Origin: Natronococcus sp. AD-5
GTDB lineage: Archaea; Halobacteriota; Halobacteria; Halobacteriales; Natrialbaceae
Assembly (NCBI RefSeq): GCF_030734285.1
Contig: NZ_CP132294.1
Coordinates: 1,488,001 to 1,552,000, forward strand
DNA length: 64,000 nt
Reading direction: 5' to 3'
Part shown: positions 1 to 8,823 of the stretch, in pieces
Layout of the letters: each line of letters opens with the position of its first letter
How positions within the stretch are numbered: the first letter of the stretch is position 1
The notes under the pieces: model-generated
The model's input: the letters and a program-made list of their open reading frames with translations, nothing else
What the model was told of the DNA's origin: nothing
The model's database searches: none
Translations under genes and position numbers: made by a program

Positions 1-203
1 CGCGAACGGTATCGAGAGCCGTCAAACGCTAGTTGTCTACCGACTGGTTCAGGGATATTCCGGGGAATAACTCGGAGTAGCACACCAAACCCACCCGCTG
101 TACTCAGTACGCCGTTCGTGACAGTACTTAGTCAGAGCCCTCAGCTATTGCCGAATAGATGGCGCGTTTCTCGCGAGGCCGTAATCGGATCTGAAAGTGG
201 TAT

Positions 204-404
204 TCACCGGAGACTCTTATACAGAATATATGCGATAAAAAATCCGATATATAGAACGGCGATTCCAACGGTTATCAAAGACCTTCCGGTGACAGCGATG
301 AGAAGGACGAGAAGCGGACCGATCGCTAGAAGTAAATCGAATACCCGATCGTCGGGCCCTGCCTCGGAGAGCCATCGGACAATCGAACTCTGCGGAAGGC
401 TCAT
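204..404 (-). CDS. Small two-helix membrane protein after trkH
   Basis: This 66-residue protein starts at the ATG that overlaps the trkH stop codon (ATGA), so it is very probably the last gene of the trkA-trkH unit and translationally coupled to trkH. The first 20 residues are polar. Two hydrophobic stretches follow, roughly residues 22-40 and 43-62, ending in a short basic tail (YKSLR). No enzymatic motif is visible. From position I infer an accessory role to the potassium channel subunit, but I do not recognise the family. The longer open frame that runs back into trkH is a shadow and was not used. Confidence 0.6.
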   Translation of the reverse strand: MSLPQSSIVRWLSEAGPDDRVFDLLLAIGPLLVLLIAVTGRSLITVGIAVLYIGFFIAYILYKSLR

Positions 405-1951
405 TCGTAGAGTCCCCCGCGGCGGAACAATACCCGCAACGTGACCAAAACGGGGATGATTTCGAGCCGACCAATCCACATATTGAATAGAAACATGATT
501 TTCCCAAGGGCCGGTAGCGAGTCGGGGCCGGTAATCCCTGTCGAAAGACCCACATTCCCTTGTGCACTCGCCACCTCGAAAACGACATTTTCCAGCGTGT
601 ATTCCCCTGAGGGAAGCACGGTGAGCAGAACAAACACGCCAAGCACGAGGAAAATACCCCAAAGGAACGTGATGATCGCAGCCTCTTCGACCTCGCGGCT
701 CGCCTCCTCTTCATCAAGGCGGCGTCCATCAATCTTCAACCGACGGACGGCGGTCGTCGGGTAGAACACCTCCGTGACCCGGTATCGGATACCTTTGAGG
801 AGGGTGAGAGCCCGAATCAGCTTGATCCCTCCGACCGTTGATCCGGCAGCTGCACCGATCACCATTCCGAACGTGACCGTGAGCTGCGCCTGGGTCGGCC
901 ACCGCCCGAGTGCAACGTTGGTTTCATCGACGGCGGTCTGAAAGCCGGTGCACGTCGCTGCGGAGACGAACTGAAAGAGGCCGTATCGAAACGCTGCGAA
1001 CGGTGAATCGTACGTGCCAGTACTGTAGACGATCGCCCAGAGGACGAGCGATCCCAGCGACATATAGATGAATATCCACCGCGTCTGGAGGTCGGTGTAG
1101 AGATTTTTTAGGTCTCCTTGAAGGATGAGATAGTGGACCGGGAACGCGATACTCCCCAGGAGCATCACCGGGAGTAACACAAAGTCGATGATGACGCTAT
1201 CGTAGGTGGCGATCGAATCGTCCGTAATCGAGAAGCCGCCGGTGGACAGCCCCGTCATTCCGTGATTGATCGCATCCCAGAGCGGCATTCCGGCGATCCA
1301 CAGAAGAAGAATGGACAGAAACGTAAAAAGTATGAAGATCCACCAGATCGTCTGAACGGTTGAGACGATACTCGGATGAATCTTTTCTGATCGTGCTTCG
1401 CTCTTGTAGAGCGTCAACGACCCGCTTCCGGGGCGCGCGAGGATGGCTGTTGTGAGGACGATAACTCCCACTCCGCCCACCCATTCGGTAAACGATCGCC
1501 ACCACTGAAGGGTGCGTGGAAGCACTTCTTCGTTGTCGGTCATCGTCAATCCGGTCCCGGTGAACCCGCTCATACTCTCAAAAAGCGCGTTGAGGGGGCT
1601 GGTAAAGGCTGCAAGAGTTGCGGTCTGCGGAGGGGTGGTGAGTACTGACGGTGCGAGTTCGACCGTCCACGCGATCAAGAAGAACGGGAGCGATCCGAAG
1701 GTGGCGACGAAAAACCAACCGAGGGCGGCGATGAGCATCCCGTGCAGTTTTCCGGGATCAGTGGCTTTTCGGAACGTAGTCGTGAGCACTCGCCCCGCAG
1801 TGAACGGAATCAAGCTAGACACAACCATCGCTGGCACGGCATAATATTCGCCCCAGACGAGCGAAAGAAGAATTGAGACGAATAGCAGACCAGCCAAGGC
1901 CTGAAGAATCCGGCCGACGTCTCGCGCGATCGTTTTCCTTGTCTCTTTCAT
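401..1951 (-). CDS. trkH: TrkH-type potassium uptake channel subunit
   Basis: The 516-residue protein is the pore-forming subunit of a Trk/Ktr K+ uptake system in the cytoplasmic membrane. It has the usual family length and about ten hydrophobic segments with the repeated P-loop pattern. Selectivity-filter-like turns can be seen, for example SGFTGTGL, TGLSTGGFS, SAATCTGFQ and GNVGLSTG. The last basic stretch (RLEIIPVLVTLRVLFRRG) is typical of TrkH C-termini. trkA lies 122 bp upstream on the same strand and supplies the regulatory subunit. K+ accumulation fits the salt-in strategy of haloarchaea. Codon use is less G+C-biased than in genes after 3.3 kb. Confidence 0.93.
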   Translation of the reverse strand: MKETRKTIARDVGRILQALAGLLFVSILLSLVWGEYYAVPAMVVSSLIPFTAGRVLTTTFRKATDPGKLHGMLIAALGWFFVATFGSLPFFLIAWTVELAPSVLTTPPQTATLAAFTSPLNALFESMSGFTGTGLTMTDNEEVLPRTLQWWRSFTEWVGGVGVIVLTTAILARPGSGSLTLYKSEARSEKIHPSIVSTVQTIWWIFILFTFLSILLLWIAGMPLWDAINHGMTGLSTGGFSITDDSIATYDSVIIDFVLLPVMLLGSIAFPVHYLILQGDLKNLYTDLQTRWIFIYMSLGSLVLWAIVYSTGTYDSPFAAFRYGLFQFVSAATCTGFQTAVDETNVALGRWPTQAQLTVTFGMVIGAAAGSTVGGIKLIRALTLLKGIRYRVTEVFYPTTAVRRLKIDGRRLDEEEASREVEEAAIITFLWGIFLVLGVFVLLTVLPSGEYTLENVVFEVASAQGNVGLSTGITGPDSLPALGKIMFLFNMWIGRLEIIPVLVTLRVLFRRGGLYE

Positions 1952-2073
1952 GTGTCTGTGCGGTGGTCTGGCGCTATATCCACGCCGGAATACAAGTGTG
2001 CTTCTTTGGAGAGTTGGCTATCGCTGCGTTTCGATCAATGGTTCCAGAACGACGCCCACGTCCACACCGTTCG

Positions 2074-2754
2074 TTATCGTTCACTGGTATGGCTAAATAT
2101 TTCCGTAAGCCGGGGATCAGCACCGAACGCTGAATAGACAGTAAGAAGGTCCCCAGGATGGATTGTTACGTCCCCTTGAGGGGTGATCGGCGGATCTTCT
2201 CCTTCGCGTTCGATAGCCACGATCAAAACATCATCAGGAATGATATCCTCCGTAGCTGAGTCATTGATCGTCTTATTCGCAATAGGCGCACCTTCAGAAA
2301 CGGTGATCTCGAATACCTCCGCCTCCTCGCCAATGCGCATATAGTCAACGATCGCTGGCCGATCCACCGTTCGGTACAGATGCTCTGCAATCACTTGCTG
2401 CGGGTTTTTCATGAGGTTCACATCTATATGTTTGTAAAGAGTCATGTGCTCGGGGTTGTGAACGACTGAGACGATTGTTGGAATGTCAAATTCCTTGGCG
2501 AGCAGACAAACCATGATATTTGTTGCGTCCTTATCCGTGGTTGAGATAATAGCGTCAGCCCGATCAGCACCGGCATCCTCGAGCGTTTTCTTAATCGTAG
2601 CATCTGTGTGAAGCACCAAACAGTCGTACTCGTCAGCGATCCGGTCTGCCTTGACCTCATCCCGTTCGATGACCACTACTCCGTGTCCCGACCGCGTCGC
2701 AATATCGATGAGTGGTGTGCCGATATCACCCGCGCCCACGATGATAAGGTACAT
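2074..2754 (-). CDS. trkA: TrkA-type NAD-binding regulator of potassium uptake
   Basis: The 226-residue protein has one RCK/TrkA-N Rossmann domain (residues 1 to about 120) starting with IIVGAGDIG, a nucleotide-binding GxGxxG-type loop. A TrkA-C domain follows (about 140-215), ending with the typical 'HPGDLLTVYSAFG' strand. Such proteins sit on the cytoplasmic face of TrkH and gate it in response to NAD(H) or ATP. It is a single-unit TrkA of about 220 residues, not the double-length enterobacterial form. trkH follows on the same strand. A second small ORF within it in another frame is a shadow. Confidence 0.92.
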   Translation of the reverse strand: MYLIIVGAGDIGTPLIDIATRSGHGVVVIERDEVKADRIADEYDCLVLHTDATIKKTLEDAGADRADAIISTTDKDATNIMVCLLAKEFDIPTIVSVVHNPEHMTLYKHIDVNLMKNPQQVIAEHLYRTVDRPAIVDYMRIGEEAEVFEITVSEGAPIANKTINDSATEDIIPDDVLIVAIEREGEDPPITPQGDVTIHPGDLLTVYSAFGADPRLTEIFSHTSER

Positions 2755-2848
2755 TCGGATTAGATTCGGTCGTCACAATCGAAAAACATATCGCCGGCGC
2801 TTCGAGCAGACGATTATTACGGTTACGCTGGTTGGCTGATCCTTCTAA

Positions 2849-3238
2849 AATAGAAGCGAGAACTATGGCACTAGCCTGCATATCATTCCCCTGGATGAAG
2901 ATACTGAGGTACCAGTAGCATCGAATGTACTCTCCGCTGCTGTTATCGAAACTCTTGACCAGTTAGGTGAGGCTGAATTGCGTGCGGCGATCGACCATAC
3001 ACAAGATCGTTTGCGGTACGTTCATCCGACGATAACGGAGCAAATCGAACCGGAACCGAATGAAGAAATCGTGCGGGTAATAGAGCACCCTGGCTATGCG
3101 GATGTTATCAGGAAAGAACCTCTCGGAGAAGACGGCGAATCTCAGCACAGATTATTTCACTACCGAGTATACGAAGAGCAACGTCCGGAGGGAGGCACGC
3201 ATCTTCATTGGGTATATCTTGGACAAATACACAACTGA
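2849..3238 (+). CDS. Conserved-looking hypothetical ORF without a canonical start
   Basis: The frame is open from just after a stop at 2846-2848 to 3238. Throughout it reads like real protein (for example SLHIIPLDEDTEVPVASN, then acidic and polar sequence up to THLHWVYLGQIHN). There is no in-frame ATG or GTG in the open frame; the first usable start would be TTG at 2978, which would cut off about 40 plausible residues. An ATG at 2865 is in a different frame and stops after 16 codons. The gene may have lost its start by mutation, or use an unusual start. I do not recognise the family. It is convergent with the neighbouring glycosyltransferase. Confidence 0.45.
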   Translation, partial: NRSENYGTSLHIIPLDEDTEVPVASNVLSAAVIETLDQLGEAELRAAIDHTQDRLRYVHPTITEQIEPEPNEEIVRVIEHPGYADVIRKEPLGEDGESQHRLFHYRVYEEQRPEGGTHLHWVYLGQIHN

Positions 3239-3342
3239 ACCAGTATTTGGAAAGATAGTACTATCATTATTCGTACCGTCTCCACCTGTTCGGATCACGA
3301 ATAGCTACTACTTCTGAGGAATAGTTAATTTAAGCAAAACGC

Positions 3343-4305
3343 TCACTTCTGAGAAACGGCTGCCCGCTCGCGCTTCGATACCGTCTTTCCGGTCACGCGC
3401 TCGTAAATGTCGAGCATCCGGTCCGCGGTTCGCTCGATACTCACCTCGCAGACGGCCTCCCGGCCGTTGGACCGCTCGCTGCGCTCGAGGACCTCGATCA
3501 GTCCGTCGATCAGCTCCTCGTCGCTCGTCGCGACGACTGAGGGGTCGACGCCGGCCAGCCGCTCCGCCACGTCCCCGACGTCGAGCGCGACGACGGGGAC
3601 GTTGCAGGCCAGCGCCTCCTTCACCGAGTTCGGCGATCCTTCGCTGTCGGAGGTCAACAGCAGCGCGTCGGCCGCGTTCACGTACTTCGAGACGACGCCG
3701 TGGTCGACCCCGTACACCGTCTGAAGTTCCACCGGCCGGTCGACCAGACCGCGTACGGCGTTGACGACGCGTCGCGCCCGAGGATAGTTTTTCACTTCGC
3801 GCGCGGGCGAGTAGGGAAAGAGGACGTGATACTCGTCGTCGGGCCAGCCGACGGCGTCTCGAGCGCGGGACTTCGGTTCGGGCTGGAACCGTTCTAGGTC
3901 GACGCCGTCGGGGATGACCTCGCAGTCCCGGCCGAGCACCGATCGCATCTCCTCGGACATGACGACGACCTCGTCGCAAAACGGCGCGCAGGCCTTGCTT
4001 ACGGGTGCAGTCGGCCCGTGGACGTCGGACCCCCACAGCGAGAGGACGACCGGCTTCCGCACCTGGGCGAGCGCCATCGGCGCCGTCAGGCCGTAGTGCG
4101 CGTGAACCAGGTCGTAGCCGTTGCCTGCCTCCCGGATTACCCGCGGGACGGTCCGGAGGTAGTCGAACGGACTGCGATCGGTGTCGGCGCTGACCTCCCC
4201 GGCGACCGACAGCGTGGAAAACGAGACGCCGCGGCGCTCGAGCGCGGCCACCTGCTGGGTCATAAACGGCGCGTCGGCGTTCGCCGTCAGGATGAGGACG
4301 TGCAT
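3343..4305 (-). CDS. Glycosyltransferase family 4 (GT-B fold)
   Basis: The 320-residue protein transfers a sugar from a nucleotide sugar, probably onto a lipid- or protein-linked glycan at the cytoplasmic side of the membrane. Seen: an N-terminal GT-B half beginning MHVLILTANADAP with 'DLVHAHYG' (about residues 64-71), and a C-terminal half with VIPDGVDLERF and the nucleotide-sugar signature SDSEGSPNSVKEALACNVPVV (first E of an EX7E pattern). It is somewhat short for the family (usually 340-400 residues) because the linker is compact. It is transcribed away from the DUF354 gene at 4533. The acceptor cannot be told from sequence. Confidence 0.85.
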   Translation of the reverse strand: MHVLILTANADAPFMTQQVAALERRGVSFSTLSVAGEVSADTDRSPFDYLRTVPRVIREAGNGYDLVHAHYGLTAPMALAQVRKPVVLSLWGSDVHGPTAPVSKACAPFCDEVVVMSEEMRSVLGRDCEVIPDGVDLERFQPEPKSRARDAVGWPDDEYHVLFPYSPAREVKNYPRARRVVNAVRGLVDRPVELQTVYGVDHGVVSKYVNAADALLLTSDSEGSPNSVKEALACNVPVVALDVGDVAERLAGVDPSVVATSDEELIDGLIEVLERSERSNGREAVCEVSIERTADRMLDIYERVTGKTVSKRERAAVSQK

Positions 4306-4491
4306 CGCCGGTTACGAACCCTCTCCCGACGGATTGTTATTCGCGCGAAAATCCTGTCCCTACGGCCTTTACGGGGAGAGTACGGGCCGTTACGGGACCG
4401 AAACGCCCGAATCGAAGCGACTCGAGCGCGCGAGCGCGCTCGGCCCGAATCGCGGGACCGCACCGCGTACCGGAGCGTCTTCCATCGGTAG

Positions 4492-4504
4492 TTGTACTAT
4501 TACA
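4492..4504 (+). promoter_or_regulatory. TATA-like box of the DUF354 gene
   Basis: The AT-rich run 'tgtactattacaa' lies about 30-40 bp before the ATG at 4533 in otherwise G+C-rich DNA, where an archaeal TATA box would give a short or absent leader. Assigned by eye only. Confidence 0.4.
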
Positions 4505-4532
4505 AAGGGTCGCCGTCGGATACGAGGAACCG

Positions 4533-5633
4533 ATGCGGATTCTCGTCTTCGCGAATACGCCTGCGCACGTTCACTTGTACCGCCACGCCGTCGACCGACT
4601 CGAGCGGGCGGGTCACGACGTCCTCGTCCTGACCCGCGAGTACGCCTGTACGACGGACCTACTCGACTTCTTCGAGATGCCCTACCGGGCGTACGGCGAC
4701 CACGGAACCGACGCGTACTCGCGGCTCCGGTTCGCACGCGAGCTCGGCGGCCAGTTCGGAACGATCGTGCGAGAATCGGTACGGTTCCGACCGGACGTCG
4801 TCTTCGGCCGCGGTCCGTACGCCGCCCTCGCGGGAACGGTCACGCGCAGGCCGGTCGTGCTCGTCCTGGACGACGAGCCCGGCGATTTCAACCACGCCGT
4901 CTCCCGCCCGTTCGCCGACTGCATCCTCTCGCCCGAGGTCACCCGCCGCGATCTCGGCGACGATCACTACACGTTCGAGGGCTTCAAGGAGTGCGCGTAT
5001 CTCCACCCCGACGTGTTCGAGCCCGGCGAGGACGTCCGCGAGTACCTCGGCGTCGATCCGGACGAGCCGTACGTCCTCGTCCGGTTCAACGCCCTCGACG
5101 CGCTCCACGACACCGATCTCGAGGGGTTCACCCGAACGCAGCGCCGCGACCTGATCGAGCACCTGAGCGAACGGGCGACGGTCTTCGTCTCCGACGAAGG
5201 CGGGAACATGGACCTGTACGACTACCCGGCCCGATCGTACGACCTGCACCCCGCGTTGATCCACGACGCGATGGCCGAAGCCTCCCTCCTGGTCGCCGAT
5301 ACGGGGACGATGGTCAACGAGGCCGCACTGCTGGGAACGCCCGCGTTCCGCTACCAGGGCAACGACGAGCACGAGTACGGCGAATTCGAGGAACTCGAGC
5401 GCGCCGGCCTCGCCGAACAGTTCGACGCGTACGAGGCCGTTCGCGATCGGACGCTCGAGATCCTCGAGGACGACGGCGCCTCGGCCCGCTGGCAGGAGCG
5501 CCGACGGGAGTACGCCAGCGACCTGGTGAACCTGACGGACCTGCTCGTCGAGGTCGCGACCTCTCGCGGCGCGGTCGATCGACTCAGCTCCTCGACCAGA
5601 CGGTCGATTCGGCCGCGGTCGCAGTCGATGTGA
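4533..5633 (+). CDS. DUF354 family protein (GT-B glycosyltransferase-like)
   Basis: The 366-residue protein begins MRILVFANTPAHVHLYRHAV, the typical DUF354 start, where a His-containing loop replaces the glycine loop of ordinary GT-B enzymes. Later motifs also fit: RPDVVFGRGPYAAL, LDDEPGDFNHAV, and near residue 245 'ASLLVADTGTMVNEAALLGTPAFR', which resembles the donor-binding segment of UDP-GlcNAc 2-epimerases and GT-B enzymes. DUF354 genes are often found in archaeal surface-polysaccharide clusters, as here. The reaction of the family is not established to my knowledge. It may be a glycosyltransferase or a nucleotide-sugar epimerase-like enzyme. Confidence 0.85.
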   Translation: MRILVFANTPAHVHLYRHAVDRLERAGHDVLVLTREYACTTDLLDFFEMPYRAYGDHGTDAYSRLRFARELGGQFGTIVRESVRFRPDVVFGRGPYAALAGTVTRRPVVLVLDDEPGDFNHAVSRPFADCILSPEVTRRDLGDDHYTFEGFKECAYLHPDVFEPGEDVREYLGVDPDEPYVLVRFNALDALHDTDLEGFTRTQRRDLIEHLSERATVFVSDEGGNMDLYDYPARSYDLHPALIHDAMAEASLLVADTGTMVNEAALLGTPAFRYQGNDEHEYGEFEELERAGLAEQFDAYEAVRDRTLEILEDDGASARWQERRREYASDLVNLTDLLVEVATSRGAVDRLSSSTRRSIRPRSQSM

Positions 5634-5722
5634 GGATCGCCACGGTCACGAAAACTGTCGAACTTCTCGAGCGAGGCGACGCCGCTCCAGACCGGCGGCT
5701 CTCGGCAGCGATCCGTCGAGTC

Positions 5723-6205
5723 TCAACAGTGGTGAGCCCGGTACGTCTCCACCGCGTACGTCACGCCCTCGTACGCCACGTACCCCACGGATCCGCCGAG
5801 TTCGTCGAACAGTTCCCCTTCGTCCTGGCCGTCCGCGAGCCAGACGTGCCCGTCGTTGTTTTCCATCTCTTCGCTGTACGCGTCGCTGGCCTCGGCGAGG
5901 GCCGCCGCGACGGCGTCGATCTCCGTGAGCCCCTCCGCTTCGGCGCCGATGACGGTGGCGTCGTCCGGCACCTCGGGCGGTAGGCTGACGGTGATATCGT
6001 GCTCGACGTCGGCACACGCATCGTCTTCCTCCTCTCGCAACGCGGCTTCCCGCTCCTCGCCAGATAGCTGTCCGTTCTCCTCGCTCGACGACTGGTCCCC
6101 GTCGCCGCTCGCTGATCGTCGTTCCCCTTCGTCGTCGCCGAGACATCCCGCGAGAGCGACGCCGCTGATACCTCCGATAACACCGAAAAACGACCGACGT
6201 TTCAT
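5723..6205 (-). CDS. Secreted lipoprotein of unknown function (Tat-type signal)
   Basis: I chose the ATG at 6205 because it gives a classic haloarchaeal lipoprotein signal: MKRRSFFGVIGGISGVALAGC, with twin arginines and an LAGC lipobox. The mature protein would be about 138 residues. It starts with an acidic, Ser-rich linker (roughly residues 25-65), then a small globular part ending VAYEGVTYAVETYRAHHC. Two cysteines (one in DDACADVEH, one at the C-terminal end) could form a disulfide. No family recognised. It lies at the end of the glycan cluster, between the GT2 gene and the DUF354 gene, both of which could relate to the cell surface. Confidence 0.75.
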   Translation of the reverse strand: MKRRSFFGVIGGISGVALAGCLGDDEGERRSASGDGDQSSSEENGQLSGEEREAALREEEDDACADVEHDITVSLPPEVPDDATVIGAEAEGLTEIDAVAAALAEASDAYSEEMENNDGHVWLADGQDEGELFDELGGSVGYVAYEGVTYAVETYRAHHC

Positions 6206-6257
6206 TGAGTGAGTTGACGCAGAGAACGAACGGGTAAATCCTTTCTGTAGCAAGGAG

Positions 6258-7343
6258 CTAGTCGACCGACTGAGGAGCCGGCTCTTCGAACTGGCCGGCC
6301 GGCCGCTCGCTCGTCCGTTCGTCCGCCGCGTCGTGCTCGTAGCGGGTTACCTCCAGGTGGGCGTTCTCCTCGGCGTCGAGCCAGATCGCGACTCCGAGCG
6401 CGACCGTTCCGACCAGGAACGCGACGAACGACGCGACAGCGGGGGTGAAACTCTCGACGCCGCGAACGCGGCGAGCGAGCGAGCCGACCAGCCCGAGGGC
6501 GCCGCCGAGCAGCCCGGCCGTCCCGGCCCCGTAGAAGACCACGGCCGGATGGAACGTCCGCACGACGTACCGGGTTTTCAGCCGCCAGAGGAAGCTCCGG
6601 AGCAAGAGCAGCGAGACGAACTTGACGAACGACGGGTAGCCGATGCTGCTCGTCTCGTCGCCGTACACCGCCGTCATCGGGACGTCGACCACCCGGAACT
6701 CGTTGACGTTGAGGTGGGTCAGGACGTGATTGAGGAAGCCGTAGTTGTCCGTGATCGACTCGAGGTCGAGCTCATCGATCGCCTCCCGAGAGATGGCGGT
6801 GTAGCCGTTCTGCGGATCGGACATCGTCCAGTAGCCGGTGGCGAACTTCGAGAGCCCGGTGAGCATGGCGTTCCCGACGAACCGGAACGTCGACATCGAC
6901 GCTCGATCCTCGGGCGTGAGGAGTCGGTTCCCCTTCGCGTAGTCCGCCTCGCCGTCGACGACGGGGTCGACGATCCGGTCGAGGATCGCCGGATCCATCT
7001 GGCCGTCGCCGTTCATCACGGCGACCACGTCGATCCCGTCGTCGACGGCGCGTTCGTACCCCGTCTTGACCGCGCCGCCGTAGCCCCGGTTCTCGTCGTG
7101 GCGGATCGGCACGACTCGCCGGCCGTCGCCGCCGTCGGCCACCGCCCGTTCCGGCTCGGCGGATTCGCCTTCGTTGATCCGGGCGGCGACGCGCTCGATG
7201 ACGTCCCAGCAGTCGTCCGGGGACGCGTCGTCGACGACGTAGATGCGATCGACGAACGCGGGGACCGTCTCGATGACCCGACCGACGAACGCGTCCTCGT
7301 CGTAGGCGGTGACGACCACGCCGATCGATTTCCCCTTATACAT
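6258..7343 (-). CDS. Family 2 glycosyltransferase with C-terminal membrane anchor
   Basis: Start chosen at ATG 7343 (MYKGKSIGVVVTAYDE); a GTG at 7352 is in frame but adds only three residues. The catalytic GT-A domain (1 to about 240) has VVDDASPDDCW, a DxD-like NGDGQM motif and 'DPQNGYTAISREAI', as in polyprenyl-phosphate sugar transferases of the DPM1/AglJ-type. Two hydrophobic segments near the C-terminus (roughly residues 265-290 and 300-325) probably anchor it to the inner leaflet, followed by an acidic tail. It overlaps the end of the UDP-sugar dehydrogenase gene by 8 bp, so it is the last gene of the diacetamido-uronate operon. It probably moves a sugar to dolichyl phosphate. Confidence 0.88.
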   Translation of the reverse strand: MYKGKSIGVVVTAYDEDAFVGRVIETVPAFVDRIYVVDDASPDDCWDVIERVAARINEGESAEPERAVADGGDGRRVVPIRHDENRGYGGAVKTGYERAVDDGIDVVAVMNGDGQMDPAILDRIVDPVVDGEADYAKGNRLLTPEDRASMSTFRFVGNAMLTGLSKFATGYWTMSDPQNGYTAISREAIDELDLESITDNYGFLNHVLTHLNVNEFRVVDVPMTAVYGDETSSIGYPSFVKFVSLLLLRSFLWRLKTRYVVRTFHPAVVFYGAGTAGLLGGALGLVGSLARRVRGVESFTPAVASFVAFLVGTVALGVAIWLDAEENAHLEVTRYEHDAADERTSERPAGQFEEPAPQSVD

Positions 7344-8823
7344 CGGTCCCACCGCCCGTTCTCCCGGCTTCGGCCTCGAGTCCCTCCGTTCGCGTCGAGC
7401 CCGATTCTCCGTCCGGATCGTCGCCTCTGTCCGGATCGCCGCCTCGAGCGTCGGCCGTCGGGACCGAGCCGTCGTGCGACCCCGCGAACGTGTACTGGCG
7501 GTGCGCCGTCCCCGAGAGATCGAGCTCGTCCCGGCCGTCGACGACGACCATCGGCTCGAGGTCGTCCCACGGGATCTCGTCGAACTCCTCGTGGGGCGTG
7601 ACGACGATCGCGCCGTCGAACGACTCGTTCGGTAGTTCCTCGAGGGAGACGGGCCGGACGCCGTAGTCGGCCGGGTCGATCAGCGGATCGACGCCGGCGA
7701 CGTCCGCGCCGGCCGCCGAAAGCGCGTCGATGACGCCGAGGGCCGGCGACGCGCGGGTCTCCTCGACGCCGGGTCGGTACGTAATCCCGAAGACTGCGAC
7801 CGACGCGTCCGCGAGGTCGGTGCCGGTCGCCGCGAGTTCGTCCGCGAGCCTGTCGACGACGACCGACGGCATCCCGTCGTTGAGTTCCCGCGCGGTCCGC
7901 ATCACGGGCATCGGTTCGCTCATCCGCGACAGCAGAAAGTGCGGATAGTACGGGATGCAGTGGCCGCCGACGCCGGGGCCGGGCTCGTGGAGCTGGCACG
8001 CCGGGAGCTCGTTCGCGACGTCGATGGCCTCCCGGACGGAGATCCCGAGTTCGTCCGCGAGCCGCCCCAGTTCGTTCGCCAGCGCGATGTTGACGTCGCG
8101 GTAGACGCCCTCGAACACCTTCACTGCCTCCGCGGTCGTTGCGTCCGAGACGGCGTGTACCTCGTTGCTCGAGAGTTCGTCGTAGACGATCGCCGCAGCA
8201 CGGGTGCTCTCGTCGTCGACGCCGCCGACTACCTTCGGGTACGCGCCGCGGATGTCCCGCAGCGCTCTCCCGGACTTGGTTCGCTCCGGACAGAACGCGA
8301 GGCCGAACGCGCCGCGCTCGAGCCCGCTCTCCTGGCACAGGTGCGGGAGCAGGACGTCCCTGCAGGAGCCCGGCGGCAGCGTCGACTCGGCGACGACCAG
8401 ATCGCCCGGCGAGAGCCCCGCGGCGATGTCCTCGACGACGGCCTCGACCGTCGTCAGGTCGGGGTCGTTCTCCTCGGAGAGCAGCGTCGGCACGATGATG
8501 GCGTGGATCCGAGCGTCCTCGGCGGCCGCCGACCCGTCGGTCGTCGCCTGGAGCCGGCCGCGTGCGACCTGATCGGCGACGAGGTCGTCGAGTCCGGGCT
8601 CGCCGGCGACGTGGCTCTCGCCGTCGTTGACCGTCTCGACCACGGTCGGGTCGATGTCCACGCCGATCACGTTACCGGTCGTCTCGGCGTAGACGCCCGC
8701 CAGCGGCAATCCCATCTTCCCGAGCCCGTAGACGGCGACCGGGATCTCGCCCCCGGTCAGGCGCTCCCGGAGCCGGTCTTCGGAGCGCGTCGAGTCGTAC
8801 GGGCCGGACGACTGCGCGGTCAT
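7336..8823 (-). CDS. UDP-N-acetyl-hexosamine 6-dehydrogenase (WbpA/WecC-like)
   Basis: The 495-residue NAD-dependent nucleotide-sugar dehydrogenase oxidises C6 of a UDP-sugar to the uronic acid. Seen: Rossmann start VAVYGLGKMGLPLAGVYAE (about residues 28-46), 'AFCPERTKSG', and the catalytic-cysteine loop GPGVGGHCIPYYP. A C-terminal domain containing VFGITYRPGVEETRASP follows, then a 60-residue acidic and Gly-rich tail that looks disordered. I chose the ATG at 8823, which overlaps the stop of the Gfo/Idh gene (ATGA). A long open frame further upstream is only a shadow of that gene. Given its three upstream neighbours, UDP-GlcNAc is the likely substrate. A plain UDP-glucose dehydrogenase role is the alternative. 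Confidence 0.88.
   Translation of the reverse strand: MTAQSSGPYDSTRSEDRLRERLTGGEIPVAVYGLGKMGLPLAGVYAETTGNVIGVDIDPTVVETVNDGESHVAGEPGLDDLVADQVARGRLQATTDGSAAAEDARIHAIIVPTLLSEENDPDLTTVEAVVEDIAAGLSPGDLVVAESTLPPGSCRDVLLPHLCQESGLERGAFGLAFCPERTKSGRALRDIRGAYPKVVGGVDDESTRAAAIVYDELSSNEVHAVSDATTAEAVKVFEGVYRDVNIALANELGRLADELGISVREAIDVANELPACQLHEPGPGVGGHCIPYYPHFLLSRMSEPMPVMRTARELNDGMPSVVVDRLADELAATGTDLADASVAVFGITYRPGVEETRASPALGVIDALSAAGADVAGVDPLIDPADYGVRPVSLEELPNESFDGAIVVTPHEEFDEIPWDDLEPMVVVDGRDELDLSGTAHRQYTFAGSHDGSVPTADARGGDPDRGDDPDGESGSTRTEGLEAEAGRTGGGTDV

Noticed and set aside
3308-3355. Short direct repeat 'acttctgag' at the edge of the low G+C segment
   Set aside because: Nine bases 36 bp apart can occur by chance, and no second copy was seen at another boundary.
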